Source: Puniceicoccales bacterium
GTDB lineage: Bacteria; Verrucomicrobiota; Verrucomicrobiia; Opitutales; JAIRKQ01
DNA length: 59,183 nt
Assembly (NCBI GenBank): GCA_031268175.1
Contig: JAIRXR010000010.1
Span: 1 to 59,183, forward strand
Reading direction: 5' to 3'
Position numbers and translations under genes: made by a program. Of this stretch, positions 16,397 through 25,555 are shown in pieces (within the stretch, counting starts at the first letter, position 1; each line of letters opens with the position of its first letter). The notes under the pieces are model-generated. The model had not been told where the DNA came from, searched no databases, and saw only the letters and a program-made list of their open reading frames with translations.

Positions 16397-16398
16397 AA

Positions 16399-17250
16399 AT
16401 GAACACACTTGAAATAGTTAGCGGCGTTGAAATTGGCCTAATCTACGGTATTGCTGCGATTGGCATATGTCTGACATTTCGCCTAATAGATTTTCCCGAC
16501 ATGACCTGTGACGGAAGCTTCGTACTCGGTGCGGCAATTTCAGGAATTTTGATAAAATCCGGATGCAATCCGTGGCTCGCCCTATGCGCTGCGACACTTG
16601 GAGGAGCCCTGGCCGGACTGGCAACGGGAATAATTCACTCATTTTTCAAAATTTCCAACCTGCTTTCCGGCATATTAACCGCGTTCATGCTCTATTCGAT
16701 AAATCTTCGCGTGATGGGAGGCGTGCCGAATATTCCACTGATTGGGGCGGCAACGATATTTTCCGGCGCAAGCGCGATCGCCGTACTCACCTGCACATGC
16801 CTGACCGTAGTGGCAATTTTCACGTACCTACTCGCCACGGATTTCGGCCTTGCCCTGCGGAGCGTTGGCCAAAGCAAAGGCGTTTCCACCAACTACGGAG
16901 TAAACATACGATTGGCGAATGCCGTTGCGCTAATGCTGAGCAATGCCCTAATCGGTTTGAGTGGGGCAATTTTCAATCAACACCAGTGCTTCGCAGACAT
17001 CTCTCAGGGCGTGGGCACGCTGGTAATTGGGCTGGCGGCGGTCATGATAGGCGAAAAGTTGTTCCCATGCTGGTCGTACCTGCTCATCGTGCCGGCGTGC
17101 GTTGTCGGATCCATCGTCTACAGAATTTTCATAGGCTTTGCCCTGCACAGCGAGATTCTCGGGCTGAAAACGCAGGATCTGAATCTCATAACCGGTCTGC
17201 TGATAATCATTGCCATGGCAGCACCGAAATTCAGGAGGCGGTCGTGCTAG
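16399..17250 (+). CDS. trpY: ABC importer permease, probably for tryptophan
   Basis: A 283-residue inner-membrane protein with about eight hydrophobic helices, of the LivH/TrpY-type permease family. The start GLIYGIAAIGICLTFRLIDFPDM with TCDGSFVLGAAI is typical: the Asp-Gly pair after the second helix is conserved in permeases of ABC_sub_bind importers. It follows the binding protein by two bases. Its end overlaps the ATPase gene by seven bases, with AGGAGG inside its last codons serving as the ribosome site of the ATPase gene. Confidence 0.85.
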   Translation: MNTLEIVSGVEIGLIYGIAAIGICLTFRLIDFPDMTCDGSFVLGAAISGILIKSGCNPWLALCAATLGGALAGLATGIIHSFFKISNLLSGILTAFMLYSINLRVMGGVPNIPLIGAATIFSGASAIAVLTCTCLTVVAIFTYLLATDFGLALRSVGQSKGVSTNYGVNIRLANAVALMLSNALIGLSGAIFNQHQCFADISQGVGTLVIGLAAVMIGEKLFPCWSYLLIVPACVVGSIVYRIFIGFALHSEILGLKTQDLNLITGLLIIIAMAAPKFRRRSC

Positions 17251-17999
17251 TTCTAAAAAACATAGGCGTCACATTCGACGGCGGAACATCCATCGGTAGC
17301 ACGATCCTCAATGGCATAAACTTGCGCGTCTGCGGCGGTGAATTCGTCATTATCATCGGCGGCAACGGCGCCGGAAAAACTACGCTATTCAACGTAATTT
17401 CCGGATTGCTGCGGCCAACAACCGGACAGGTGATGCTGGATGGCAAGGACATGGCGAAAATTCCAGCACACGAGCGTAGTCAGTACGTTGCCAGGGTCGT
17501 GCAAAATACGATGGCGGGAACGATGTGTAATTTGACAATTTTTGAAAATTTAGCCTTCGCATTCACGCGTGGCAAGCGAAGGAAACTACTCCCCTACTCC
17601 ACCTCCGCCAGGCGCAAAATTTTTGCAGAAAAACTGGAATCGCTCGGCATCGGCTTGGAAAAAAGGATGAATGCCACCGTTGCAAGTCTATCTGGGGGCC
17701 AGCGGCAAGCCATCGGGCTATTGATGTCCGTTCTGGCGCCATCGAAAATTTTGCTGCTGGACGAAATTACGGCAGCCCTCGACCCAAAAATCTCCGACAG
17801 CGTAATGGCACTGGCAAATAAAATAATCGTGGCCGAAGGGCGCACAACACTGATGATTACGCACAACATGGCGCACGCCACGGCCTACGGCGACCGCATG
17901 CTGCTGCTCGCAAACAGCCACTTCCAGAGAGAATTTTCCGGGCCAGAAAAGGAAGCCCTAACCCCTTCGGAGCTGGCGAAAGTGTTCGGTGAAGTCTGA
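17244..17999 (+). CDS. trpZ: ABC importer ATPase, probably for tryptophan
   Basis: A 251-residue ATP-binding protein with Walker A (GGNGAGKTT), Q-loop region, signature LSGGQRQAIGLLMS, Walker B (ILLLDEITAALD) and the switch His (LMITHNMAHA). The GTG start at 17244 is chosen because AGGAGG lies five bases upstream (17233-17238). It energises the permease from the cytoplasmic side. The gene ends the four-gene operon 15114-17999; the next gene points towards it. Walker B has Ile-Thr-Ala where DEATSALD is usual, as is common for TrpZ-like ATPases. Confidence 0.9.
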   Translation: MLVLKNIGVTFDGGTSIGSTILNGINLRVCGGEFVIIIGGNGAGKTTLFNVISGLLRPTTGQVMLDGKDMAKIPAHERSQYVARVVQNTMAGTMCNLTIFENLAFAFTRGKRRKLLPYSTSARRKIFAEKLESLGIGLEKRMNATVASLSGGQRQAIGLLMSVLAPSKILLLDEITAALDPKISDSVMALANKIIVAEGRTTLMITHNMAHATAYGDRMLLLANSHFQREFSGPEKEALTPSELAKVFGEV

Positions 18000-18018
18000 G
18001 GCATCCACTTGCCGCACT

Positions 18019-19005
18019 TCAGCGGATGGCTTGTTCATCCAATTTTTCAACTTTGGTCTCCACAAAAAATGACGGATGCCACTTCACTACGTACAGGTTG
18101 CTGCCCGCGGCCTTGGCCTCTCTCCACATCTGTGCAAGCCTGGACTTAGCCTCTTGGCGCGATGTTCTTACAATTCCTAAATTAACTCCTCCGCTCTCTA
18201 TGAATCCGAATTTCCACGCCATGATAACATGGCCGAAGCGGTATAGCGACCGTTCATCGCCACGGAATATGAATACGACCAGATCCGTATCAGCCACTTT
18301 ATTCATTATGAGATCTAAGTCGTCGTAAGAGAGCTCCTTCTTCGTATCGATGGAGAGTAAAATTACCCCCAATTCTATCAATTCGTTGGTGTTATGCGGC
18401 AAATATCCATTTGAAACGTAGTGGACAAGCCCGGAAGAGTCAAATCCGCAGCACTTGAACGATCTCCTAGGGCCCTCCAGATTTTCCTGTGAAAACTTGT
18501 AAAGGCCGTCCAATTTTATTTCTTCCGAGGAATTGCACCCATAGCAGTAGCGGGCCTCCATTATGCCATTCAATTTTTCGGAGATCACATTCATGCTAGG
18601 CGGGATCGCGCGCTTGTCCGGCGAACTGAAATCAGTGCTTTCGCAGGGACTCATGCTCTCCTCCACAAATTTCCTGTGCACATATCCGGATATCGCGTAC
18701 GAACCGTTGGTGACGGTCACCCTCACCACACCGTTTTTCAGTATTTCATCGACGTGCACGTAAAATCCAGGCATCAAAATCGTGTCCAATTCGCGGCAAA
18801 GATTTCCTTTGACGCCAACTTCGTACTTAAACTCCGTTGAGGGAACCGAAAAAAGAGGAATGAAGGCGTCGACATCAACGCGGTATGTGTCGCCAATCAC
18901 TGGATTTTTGACCGCCGCTCCAGCGATGGGTGTGTATGAGAAATAGGCAGCAATACACAGAAACATCACCATTTGGCTAACTATTTTTTCATGGATTGAA
19001 ATCAT
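18019..19005 (-). CDS. Secreted SH3 plus NlpC/P60-like protein with Ser at the catalytic Cys position
   Basis: A 328-residue protein with a signal peptide (MVMFLCIAAYFSYTPIAGAA), an SH3-like beta region (about residues 40-115) and an NlpC/P60-like domain from about residue 145 (YCYGC, then GFDSSGLVHYVSNGYLPHNT, later RFGHVIMAW). In NlpC/P60 enzymes the motif is DCSGL, with Cys as the nucleophile that cuts peptidoglycan stem peptides. Here the codon at 18436-18438 is TCT, giving Ser190. The candidate His (GHVIMAW) is present. The protein may bind peptidoglycan without cutting or use Ser. It faces the end of the trp-like operon with a 19-base gap. Confidence 0.72.
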   Translation of the reverse strand: MISIHEKIVSQMVMFLCIAAYFSYTPIAGAAVKNPVIGDTYRVDVDAFIPLFSVPSTEFKYEVGVKGNLCRELDTILMPGFYVHVDEILKNGVVRVTVTNGSYAISGYVHRKFVEESMSPCESTDFSSPDKRAIPPSMNVISEKLNGIMEARYCYGCNSSEEIKLDGLYKFSQENLEGPRRSFKCCGFDSSGLVHYVSNGYLPHNTNELIELGVILLSIDTKKELSYDDLDLIMNKVADTDLVVFIFRGDERSLYRFGHVIMAWKFGFIESGGVNLGIVRTSRQEAKSRLAQMWREAKAAGSNLYVVKWHPSFFVETKVEKLDEQAIR

Positions 19006-19205
19006 TGGTGGCGATGCTTAGGAATTCCCTGCGGAAGTAAAGTTTTTAAGACCAGCCTAGGTGGCCATGCGGCGCATTCGCAGAAGGGTTTCAACGCCAC
19101 TGCGACTACCAAACGCCCCAACTCAGCGCATCGCAAATATCGCCCGGTAGAATTTATTTGCTGGACAAGTTTATGTTTATCCTTTCTCATCTTTCCGTAC
19201 TAAAG

Positions 19206-19490
19206 ATGGCGGAATACATAGAGGTCGTCGGGAAAATTATTGCGGTGTTACCGAGCACGATGTTTCGCGTTGAATTGCCGAACAAACACGTTGTCCTGGC
19301 TCACATATCAGGGAAACTACGCAAAAACTTCATCAAATTGATGATAGGCGACGTGGTCAAGATGGAGATGAGTCCACAGGACTTGCAAAAGGCGCGCATT
19401 ACATTTAGAATGAAAAACGCAGAGGCGCCGAGAAACACGCCCATACGCAGCTTCGGACCAAGCAGAAACCAACGCACAAATAGAAGATAG
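19206..19490 (+). CDS. infA: Translation initiation factor IF-1
   Basis: A 94-residue protein with the IF-1 OB fold: [38 protein letters not shown] and [21 protein letters not shown]-1 blocks the ribosomal A site during initiation. The usual length is 72 residues; here a basic tail of about 20 residues rich in Arg and Asn follows ([14 protein letters not shown]), as found in several bacterial groups. ATG at 19206 is chosen from the family start. mnmE follows 14 bases later, so they are probably one transcript. Confidence 0.92.
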   Translation: MAEYIEVVGKIIAVLPSTMFRVELPNKHVVLAHISGKLRKNFIKLMIGDVVKMEMSPQDLQKARITFRMKNAEAPRNTPIRSFGPSRNQRTNRR

Positions 19491-19504
19491 GCTCTCTCCT
19501 GGAA

Positions 19505-20866
19505 ATGCCGCATGGAACGATAGTTGCCCTCGCCACGCCAATGGGGAAGTCGGCGATCGCCATAATTCGCGCGAGCGGAGATTTGTGTGCTAATCTGTTT
19601 CAGGCCCTTGTTGCATGTGAAAAATTTTCGGCAAAAACGCTTTACCTTCGCAGGTATTTTTCGATTGACGGGAACGCCATCGACGACGTTTTGGCCGTGT
19701 TCTTTGCCGCTCCCAATTCATACACCGGAGAAGACAGCGTGGAAATGCACTGCCATGGAAACATGCTGATAGTCGAAAAAATTCTGGAGGATCTGATCCG
19801 CCGCGGCTGCAGGCCGGCTGGACCCGGCGAATTTACTAGGCGGGCCTTTTTGAACGGCAAGCTCGATTTGTGTCAGGCGGAAGCGGTTGCCGATATCATC
19901 CACGCCAGCAGCGAACGCGCCGTTGCCGTTGCCCGGAACCAACTCAGCGGCGCACTGAGCGAAAAAATTGGCGCGCTCAGTAAAAATCTCATCGGTGCAC
20001 TGGCGGAAATTGAAAGGGAAATAGATTTTTCCGATGGCGAAGAGCTTGGCGAAAAAAATTTTCAATCGATGGCCGTAAAAATCGGAAAAATAAGCAAAGA
20101 GCTTGAAAATTTGATCGACAGCAACCGCTGTCGCACAGCCATCGAAGACGGCATAGCGACCGTCATCCTCGGGGAGCCGAATGCCGGAAAGAGCAGCCTA
20201 TTCAATTTTCTTGTCGGTGAAGATCGCGCCATCGTGAGCGAAATTGCCGGAACCACGCGCGACGTAGTTTCGGAAATGATAACCATTGGCGGAAACACTT
20301 TGAAGCTCTGCGATACGGCCGGATTGCGCAGCGGCGCACGGTGCGCCATTGAAAAAATTGGTGTAGAAAAAGCTGTGGCTATGGCGAAAAATGCAGCGCT
20401 GTTTTTCATAGTTTTGGCCGCTGATGCGGAAAAATTGCCAACTTTCCCCGTTGAAGTGTCGAACCTTTTCAATGCCAAAAATGCACTGCTCATCGTCAAC
20501 AGAATCGACTTGGATAGAAAGTGCGACAGTACCCATTTTCTCCCGCACTTGGACAGAATGGAAATTTCCATAAAAAATGCAACCGGCACGGCGGAAGTTA
20601 GAAAAAAAATTGGCGAAATAATCTCCCGAAACGAACTTTTGAATCAGGACGTTGACATTGCAGTCAATGTGCGCCACGCGGACATCCTGCGCCGCGCCAA
20701 CGAATCTCTTCTGGCGGCCAGGGCTTCCCTTGAGCATGGGGTGAACGTGGAAATCATCGCCGAAGACATTCGCCATTCCCTCGAACTACTGGGAGAAATC
20801 GTCGGGGCGTACGACAGCGAACGCATGCTCGACGCGGTATTTTCGAATTTCTGCGTCGGCAAATGA
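19505..20866 (+). CDS. mnmE: tRNA modification GTPase MnmE
   Basis: A 453-residue GTPase that, with MnmG, adds the carboxymethylaminomethyl group to the wobble uridine of several tRNAs. Seen: the N-terminal tetrahydrofolate-binding domain ([32 protein letters not shown]), the GTPase domain with G1 (GEPNAGKSS), G2/G3 ([17 protein letters not shown]), NRID as G4, and the C-terminal FCVGK, matching the FC(I/V)GK end that carries the catalytic Cys. Complete and of normal length. Downstream are two tRNA genes. Confidence 0.97.
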   Translation: MPHGTIVALATPMGKSAIAIIRASGDLCANLFQALVACEKFSAKTLYLRRYFSIDGNAIDDVLAVFFAAPNSYTGEDSVEMHCHGNMLIVEKILEDLIRRGCRPAGPGEFTRRAFLNGKLDLCQAEAVADIIHASSERAVAVARNQLSGALSEKIGALSKNLIGALAEIEREIDFSDGEELGEKNFQSMAVKIGKISKELENLIDSNRCRTAIEDGIATVILGEPNAGKSSLFNFLVGEDRAIVSEIAGTTRDVVSEMITIGGNTLKLCDTAGLRSGARCAIEKIGVEKAVAMAKNAALFFIVLAADAEKLPTFPVEVSNLFNAKNALLIVNRIDLDRKCDSTHFLPHLDRMEISIKNATGTAEVRKKIGEIISRNELLNQDVDIAVNVRHADILRRANESLLAARASLEHGVNVEIIAEDIRHSLELLGEIVGAYDSERMLDAVFSNFCVGK

Positions 20867-20985
20867 AAATCCCTGGAATTCAAGCCGCCGCGCCATCCAA
20901 AAATCGCAACATTTGCTATTGACAGCGGTGACCACAGAAATAGCTTGCAGAAATTGCTGGTGGTTTCGCCAGCGGAGCGGCCTAG

Positions 20986-21063
20986 GGGGTAGTAGTTCAG
21001 TTGGTTTAGAACGCCAGCCTGTCACGTTGGAGGTCGCGGGTTCGAGCCCCGTCTATCCCGCCA
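20986..21063 (+). tRNA. tRNA-Asp (GTC)
   Basis: Acceptor GGGGTAG pairs with CTATCCC; the anticodon loop CTGTCAC (anticodon GTC) sits on stem CCAGC/GTTGG; the T arm contains TTCGAGC. G73 and an encoded CCA complete the gene. 75 bases plus CCA. The discriminator G and GTC anticodon fit tRNA-Asp. Confidence 0.93.
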
Positions 21064-21255
21064 GTGGTGCTTTTGTCGATACCATCTCTGCTTCTCGATT
21101 GCGCTGCAAATTGCGCCATTTTTGTTTGACCGTTGAGTCACATTCCAGCGTGCTGTGTTTGCAAAAAAACAGTTACGCTGGCCAGCGGACTCGCATTCTA
21201 CGGCTCACACACATCACTCTCACAAAAGGCTTCCAATCCCACGCCACGTGAGAAT

Positions 21256-21331
21256 TGGTGGGCGGTGAGGGACTCGAACCCCCAACCTACTGGGTGTAGA
21301 CCAGTTGCGCTAACCATTGCGCCAATCGCCC
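21256..21331 (-). tRNA. tRNA-Val (TAC)
   Basis: On the minus strand the acceptor GGGCGAT pairs with ACCGCCC (one A-C mismatch), the anticodon stem is ACTGG/CCAGT with loop TCTACAC (anticodon TAC), the T stem GGGGG pairs with CCCTC, and A73-CCA is encoded. C at the usual U33 position is unusual. It lies opposite to tRNA-Asp, 192 bases away. Confidence 0.85.
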
Positions 21332-21546
21332 AAATCAAGCTGACATCGCAGATTTTATCCACGAAAACCAACGCAATGCCGTTTGCAAGCCCTAATTCCT
21401 GAGAATTCAAACACTTTGATGGGAGCCATTTCGTTTGAAATTCGGCAAAAGCGCGCATCCATACGCCCTTCCAAGGCAAGTATTCGAGGCCTTGTTTAGT
21501 AAAAAAGCGTTGCATATTTGAGGCAAAAATCTTCCATGCGCGTGCA

Positions 21547-22176
21547 ATGGCATTGCACATCGTTGAACATCCACTCGCAAGCAAAATTCTTACGGATCTG
21601 CGCGACGAAACCACAGGCGCGTCTCGCTTCCGAGAACTTGGTAAGCAGCTGACATACTTCCTCATCATTGAGGCGACGCGCAACCTGAAAACTAAGCCGA
21701 AGAACATACGGACGCCGCTGGCCGATTTCGATGGGGCAGACCTTGGACAATCGATAGTTGTTGTTCCGATTCTAAGGGCCGGATTGACAATGCTGCAACC
21801 GGCGCTTGAGCTGCTGCAGGACGTTTCCATCGGATACATTGGCATGGAGCGCGACGAAACCTCGGCAACTGCAAGGACGTACTATTGCAAATTGCCGAGG
21901 CTAAGGGACAAATTCGTAATCGTGCTGGATCCCATGCTCGCGACTGGAAATTCAGCGGAATTGGCACTGGAAGCCGTCATGGAACAGGAACCGGCAAGTG
22001 CCGTGATGGTGTCAATGATTGCGGCCCCAGAGGGAATTAGGCGCCTTGAAAATTCATTCACCAACGTTCCAATTTACGCCGCCGCCGTCGACGAGAGACT
22101 GGACGAGCGCCGGTTCATTTTTCCAGGATTTGGAGACTTTGGAGACAGGGCATACGGGACGAACCAGAAATGGTGA
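21547..22176 (+). CDS. upp: Uracil phosphoribosyltransferase
   Basis: A 209-residue enzyme that makes UMP from uracil and PRPP in pyrimidine salvage. The PRPP loop reads VLDPMLATGNSAELA; the start VEHPLASKILTDLRD and the end GFGDFGDRAYGT are family hallmarks, and IGMERDE is in place. The normal length is 208-210. The last seven bases overlap a small membrane gene, so a downstream operon is likely. Confidence 0.96.
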   Translation: MALHIVEHPLASKILTDLRDETTGASRFRELGKQLTYFLIIEATRNLKTKPKNIRTPLADFDGADLGQSIVVVPILRAGLTMLQPALELLQDVSIGYIGMERDETSATARTYYCKLPRLRDKFVIVLDPMLATGNSAELALEAVMEQEPASAVMVSMIAAPEGIRRLENSFTNVPIYAAAVDERLDERRFIFPGFGDFGDRAYGTNQKW

Positions 22177-22352
22177 AAAAAATAATACGCGCCTGTGATT
22201 TCGTCGATCGGGTTATCGTTCGCTGCCTGCTCGAGGGTATTTCCGTCGGCGTATTTTCGTTCCTCGCGATGCTGGCGGCGTGCATCGAAGGCATATGCGC
22301 GTACAACGCGAAATTAATTAGGGGGAGGCGCAATGGAACGGCTGTCGAGTAG
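22170..22352 (+). CDS. Small membrane protein, 60 residues, possible NuoL C-terminal-like fragment
   Basis: A one-helix protein (GISVGVFSFLAMLAACIEG) with a basic start and end. The pattern ACDFVDRVIVRCLLEGI resembles the C-terminal region of NuoL-type proton-pump subunits, where an FVDRxVIDGLVNG-like segment precedes the last helix. It begins inside upp (7-base overlap) and ends inside the next gene (20-base overlap). It could be a separate small subunit or a reduced remnant. Similarity is weak and read by eye. Confidence 0.42.
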   Translation: MVKKIIRACDFVDRVIVRCLLEGISVGVFSFLAMLAACIEGICAYNAKLIRGRRNGTAVE

Positions 22353-23448
22353 TCACCAAACGATGATGGTAGTCGGCTGGCTCGCAGTGGCGTTCTCGCA
22401 AACGTTGCTATTTTCATCATCCGCACCGCTGAGTGTGATAACAAAAATTCCGGAAGATGATACGACGCAAACTGGAGTCCCATGGCACAAAAGCTTCAAC
22501 ATGAAGATAAAGACCAAACCCGGCACAAGGCGCATAATTTTGGCCATACTACTGGTGCGCTATTGCACCATGGGCTCTTTGATCAATTTCATCGGCTCGG
22601 TGGCTCTATTCGGAAGTTTGGTGATGTTGACGTCCGGATTCGGCGATGCGCGCTACGCTGCAAAAAAATTCGCCGCCTACCATTTTTTCGCCCTGGTTGC
22701 CTGTGTGTGCGCGAATGTATTCGATGGAAGTAGTTCCGATCCATCGATTTCGCTAATTTTACGCACCATCGCCCTTGGCATACTGATCGGCGCATACCCG
22801 CTTGGCGGATGGATTGATTCTTTTTTTTCCAGGGGAACGTCCTTTTTTATTGGCACGTGGCTCATTCTGGTGCGCCCAATCCTCGTGAAATTTCTAGTGG
22901 AAGTGATCGCCTCTGCGCCAGATAGTTTTGCGAATCGGCGAACCCTTTTCACATCGCTGGCTCTAGCCTGGCTTTCCATCGGCTTCGTCCCGGTTCTGTT
23001 CTTTGCAAAGACCGAATTGCGCAAGCTCATTGCCAGCATTACCGTTTGGAGCAACGGCTATGTCTGGCTGTTTGCCGCCTACTTGCCCACTGAAAACATG
23101 GCCTTACTGGTGCCTTTTGCCATTACTCAGGGAATTTTTCTTGCCGTGATCTCGGACGGTGCTACGGCCTTGTGGCAGAAAAGCAAGACAGATTCCGTTC
23201 GAAATTTTCACGGGCTATTCGAAAAAAATTATTTCATGGCGGTTTTAATCATATCTTCCCTATGCTTTTTGGTCGCCACGCCAATCATCTTTATCATCAA
23301 ATGGGGCATTCTTCGACTGCCAAATGAACTAATACTACAGCCGCCGGTTGGGGTGCTGCTGCCGGCGGCGTTCGCCCATAGGATTTACAAATTAATGAAA
23401 GATCGTCGACCGGAGATAGCTGAACACAGCGAAACGAATGATATCTGA
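22333..23448 (+). CDS. Polytopic membrane protein, possibly a reduced NuoM/N-like proton antiporter subunit
   Basis: A 371-residue protein with about nine hydrophobic helices and a good ribosome site (GGGGAGG at 22321-22327). The stretch DSVRNFHGLFEKNYFMAVL, near the middle-to-end, resembles the segment after helix 12 of complex I antiporter subunits (DIxxLxGLxxxxPxLALxL), and TLFTSLALAWLSIGF with FFAKTELRKLIASIT resembles the KRLLAYSS-type region. The protein is much shorter than NuoM or NuoN (about 480-500). No other complex I genes are near. It may serve a hydrogenase- or Mrp-like complex, or be a reduced relic; an unrelated membrane protein is also possible. Confidence 0.4.
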   Translation: MERLSSSHQTMMVVGWLAVAFSQTLLFSSSAPLSVITKIPEDDTTQTGVPWHKSFNMKIKTKPGTRRIILAILLVRYCTMGSLINFIGSVALFGSLVMLTSGFGDARYAAKKFAAYHFFALVACVCANVFDGSSSDPSISLILRTIALGILIGAYPLGGWIDSFFSRGTSFFIGTWLILVRPILVKFLVEVIASAPDSFANRRTLFTSLALAWLSIGFVPVLFFAKTELRKLIASITVWSNGYVWLFAAYLPTENMALLVPFAITQGIFLAVISDGATALWQKSKTDSVRNFHGLFEKNYFMAVLIISSLCFLVATPIIFIIKWGILRLPNELILQPPVGVLLPAAFAHRIYKLMKDRRPEIAEHSETNDI

Positions 23449-23456
23449 CACTGGAG

Positions 23457-24008
23457 ATGGCAACGGTGAAAAGTAAAATAGCGATTTTCCTGGATAGGGA
23501 CGGCACCATAATTGTAGACAAAAATTATCCCAGTGACCCGGAAGGCGTTGAATTGCTCTCCGGTGCCAGGGAGGCGATTACGCTGCTCAAAAATTTCGGA
23601 TGCCTACTGTTTTTGTTCAGCAATCAAAGCGGCATTGGGAGGGGGCTCCTTACTTTCGATGATGCCAACGCATGCAATCGTCGCATGGTCACGCTGCTCG
23701 GCTGCGGAGATGGCGTCTTCGATGAAATTTGCATGGCTACAGAAGCGCCAAGCGCCGACCCAATTTATCGAAAGCCGTCGCCGAGATTTATCTTGGAAAT
23801 GATCGAAAAATACGGCTTATCCAAAAAAAATTGCCACATGGTCGGAGACAAGGAAAGTGACGTTTTCGCCGGCATAAACGCTGGGATAAACTCGGCGCTG
23901 ATCTTGGAAAATCTCGAAGGCAATGGAAATTTTTCCGCAAATTTTGACTGGCAGGTTTTCCCATCGATTCTTGTTTTTTCAAACTGGCTCATTTCTAAAA
24001 ATTCCTAG
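23457..24008 (+). CDS. gmhB: D,D-heptose 1,7-bisphosphate phosphatase (GmhB-type HAD enzyme)
   Basis: A 183-residue HAD phosphatase with the nucleophile motif IAIFLDRDGTIIVDKNY, the second motif FLFSNQSGIGRG, a KPSP lysine motif (YRKPSPRFIL) and the last motif CHMVGDKESDVFAG. These are characteristic of GmhB and the related HisB-type phosphatases. It removes the 7... position phosphate in the ADP-heptose route used for LPS core. An hldA gene lies at 31462-32466, which supports the heptose role over histidine synthesis. Starts at ATG 23457, nine bases after the membrane gene. Confidence 0.85.
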   Translation: MATVKSKIAIFLDRDGTIIVDKNYPSDPEGVELLSGAREAITLLKNFGCLLFLFSNQSGIGRGLLTFDDANACNRRMVTLLGCGDGVFDEICMATEAPSADPIYRKPSPRFILEMIEKYGLSKKNCHMVGDKESDVFAGINAGINSALILENLEGNGNFSANFDWQVFPSILVFSNWLISKNS

Positions 24009-24148
24009 GCATTTCGAAGGCACTCCAAATGAAAATGGGCAAAAAATAGTAAAAATTTTTTTTAGGCGTTGCCTGGACAATTAAATTTTGCTTGATATTT
24101 TGTATAAAGTTGGGCAATGATGGTTCATCTTTCTGATTTTTCTGGAAA

Positions 24149-25525
24149 ATGGCGCTACATAGGGACATCAAAGATAGGAACGTCACCCTCAAGTACTACA
24201 CTTTTGAGGAGTTGCAGAATTGTGCCACCAATGATTTCAAGGACCTAAATGCGATAAAATTGGCTAGGACGCCGCACCACGAAATCGGAGCGTGGCTCGA
24301 AAGGCTCTCCCACGAGGATAGAGAAATAGTACTTAGAAAATTATCCGCCGGTGACATCTCCGCGGTGCTTGCTGAAATGGACGCCGAAGATTCGGCGGAG
24401 ATAATTTCCGAAATGCGCGATGCGAAGGCCATAAAAATTCTAAATTCACTGGCCCTGGACGACGCCGCGGACATGTTTCGCGAACTGGACGAGGATGACA
24501 GAAACAGGCTGTTGACCAAAATGCCTCCTATCGCATCGGCCGCTCTCCAAAACCTACTGACCTACGAGCATGACACCGCCGGTGGCGTGATGAATCCGCA
24601 CGTTTCGGCGCTAACGATACACATGACGATCGATGAGGCCATCGAATTTTTAAGGAACAGCAAGGATTTTGCTGAAAACATCGACAGCCTATACGTCGTC
24701 GACGAAAAAAAACACCTCGTCGGCGTTCTAAACGTCCAAAAATTGCTCTGGACGGATCCCAACATAAAAATCGGAACCATAATGTGCGAAAATGTCGAGG
24801 GAATTTGCACGCCGGAGCAGGACAAGGAAACTGTCGCGCACATAATGGCAAAAAATCACTGCAATACGCTGCCAGTAGTTGACGGCCAGCGGAGGCTGAT
24901 AGGCATAATTACGCACGACGACGTGATTGACATTCTGCGGGACGAGGCGACGGAGGACATTCAAAAACTTCACGGCGCCGGCGGCGATGAAACCATACAC
25001 GACGGCGTTTGGTACAGCATCTCAAAGCGCACGCCGTGGCTGGTCATAAATTTGTGCATCGCATTCGTGACTGCCAGTGTCATCCAGTTTTTCGAACACA
25101 AAATCGCCCAGCGCACAATTTTGGCGGTTTTCATGGTCATGATAACCGGCCTGAGCGGCAATTCAGGCGCGCAGACGCTGGCCATATCCATACGCGGGCT
25201 CGCCCTCGGCACATACAAGAGCCTGGATTCTCCAGGAATCATATTTAGGGAGACGCTGAAGGGTCTGTCGAACGGCATCATTGTCGGGTTTATCGCGGGC
25301 ATAGTGACAGGAATCTGGGGCCACGATCCGATGGTTGGAGTGGTGGTGTTCGTAGCAATGATACTGAACATGGGACTATCCGGATTTGTCGGATCGTGCA
25401 TACCGGTGCTTCTAACGCGTCTGAAATGCGACCCTGCGCAGAGTTCCTACATCTTTCTCACGTCCATAGCGGACATCGCCGGAATGTTCATATTCCTCGG
25501 GATCGGATCCCATTTTCTGCTGTAA
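24149..25525 (+). CDS. mgtE: Magnesium transporter MgtE
   Basis: A 458-residue protein with the MgtE layout: N-terminal superhelical domain with acidic repeats (LSAGDISAVLAEMDAEDSAE, then LALDDAADMFRELDEDDRN), the link YEHDTAGGVMNP, a CBS pair (about residues 160-280), and five C-terminal membrane helices with the pore motif GNSGAQTLAIS. It imports Mg2+ through the inner membrane and closes when cytoplasmic Mg2+ is high. A TATAAA at 24103-24108 lies in the 140-base upstream gap and could be a -10, but no good -35 is visible. Confidence 0.95.
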   Translation: MALHRDIKDRNVTLKYYTFEELQNCATNDFKDLNAIKLARTPHHEIGAWLERLSHEDREIVLRKLSAGDISAVLAEMDAEDSAEIISEMRDAKAIKILNSLALDDAADMFRELDEDDRNRLLTKMPPIASAALQNLLTYEHDTAGGVMNPHVSALTIHMTIDEAIEFLRNSKDFAENIDSLYVVDEKKHLVGVLNVQKLLWTDPNIKIGTIMCENVEGICTPEQDKETVAHIMAKNHCNTLPVVDGQRRLIGIITHDDVIDILRDEATEDIQKLHGAGGDETIHDGVWYSISKRTPWLVINLCIAFVTASVIQFFEHKIAQRTILAVFMVMITGLSGNSGAQTLAISIRGLALGTYKSLDSPGIIFRETLKGLSNGIIVGFIAGIVTGIWGHDPMVGVVVFVAMILNMGLSGFVGSCIPVLLTRLKCDPAQSSYIFLTSIADIAGMFIFLGIGSHFLL

Positions 25526-25555
25526 AAATCGGTTCGATTCAATTTCATAGTTGCC

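Noticed and set aside
24061..24108. TATAAA near 24103 as a strong mgtE promoter
   Set aside because: The -35 position is poor; a magnesium-sensing leader was also considered, but the 140-base gap shows no clear riboswitch pairing.
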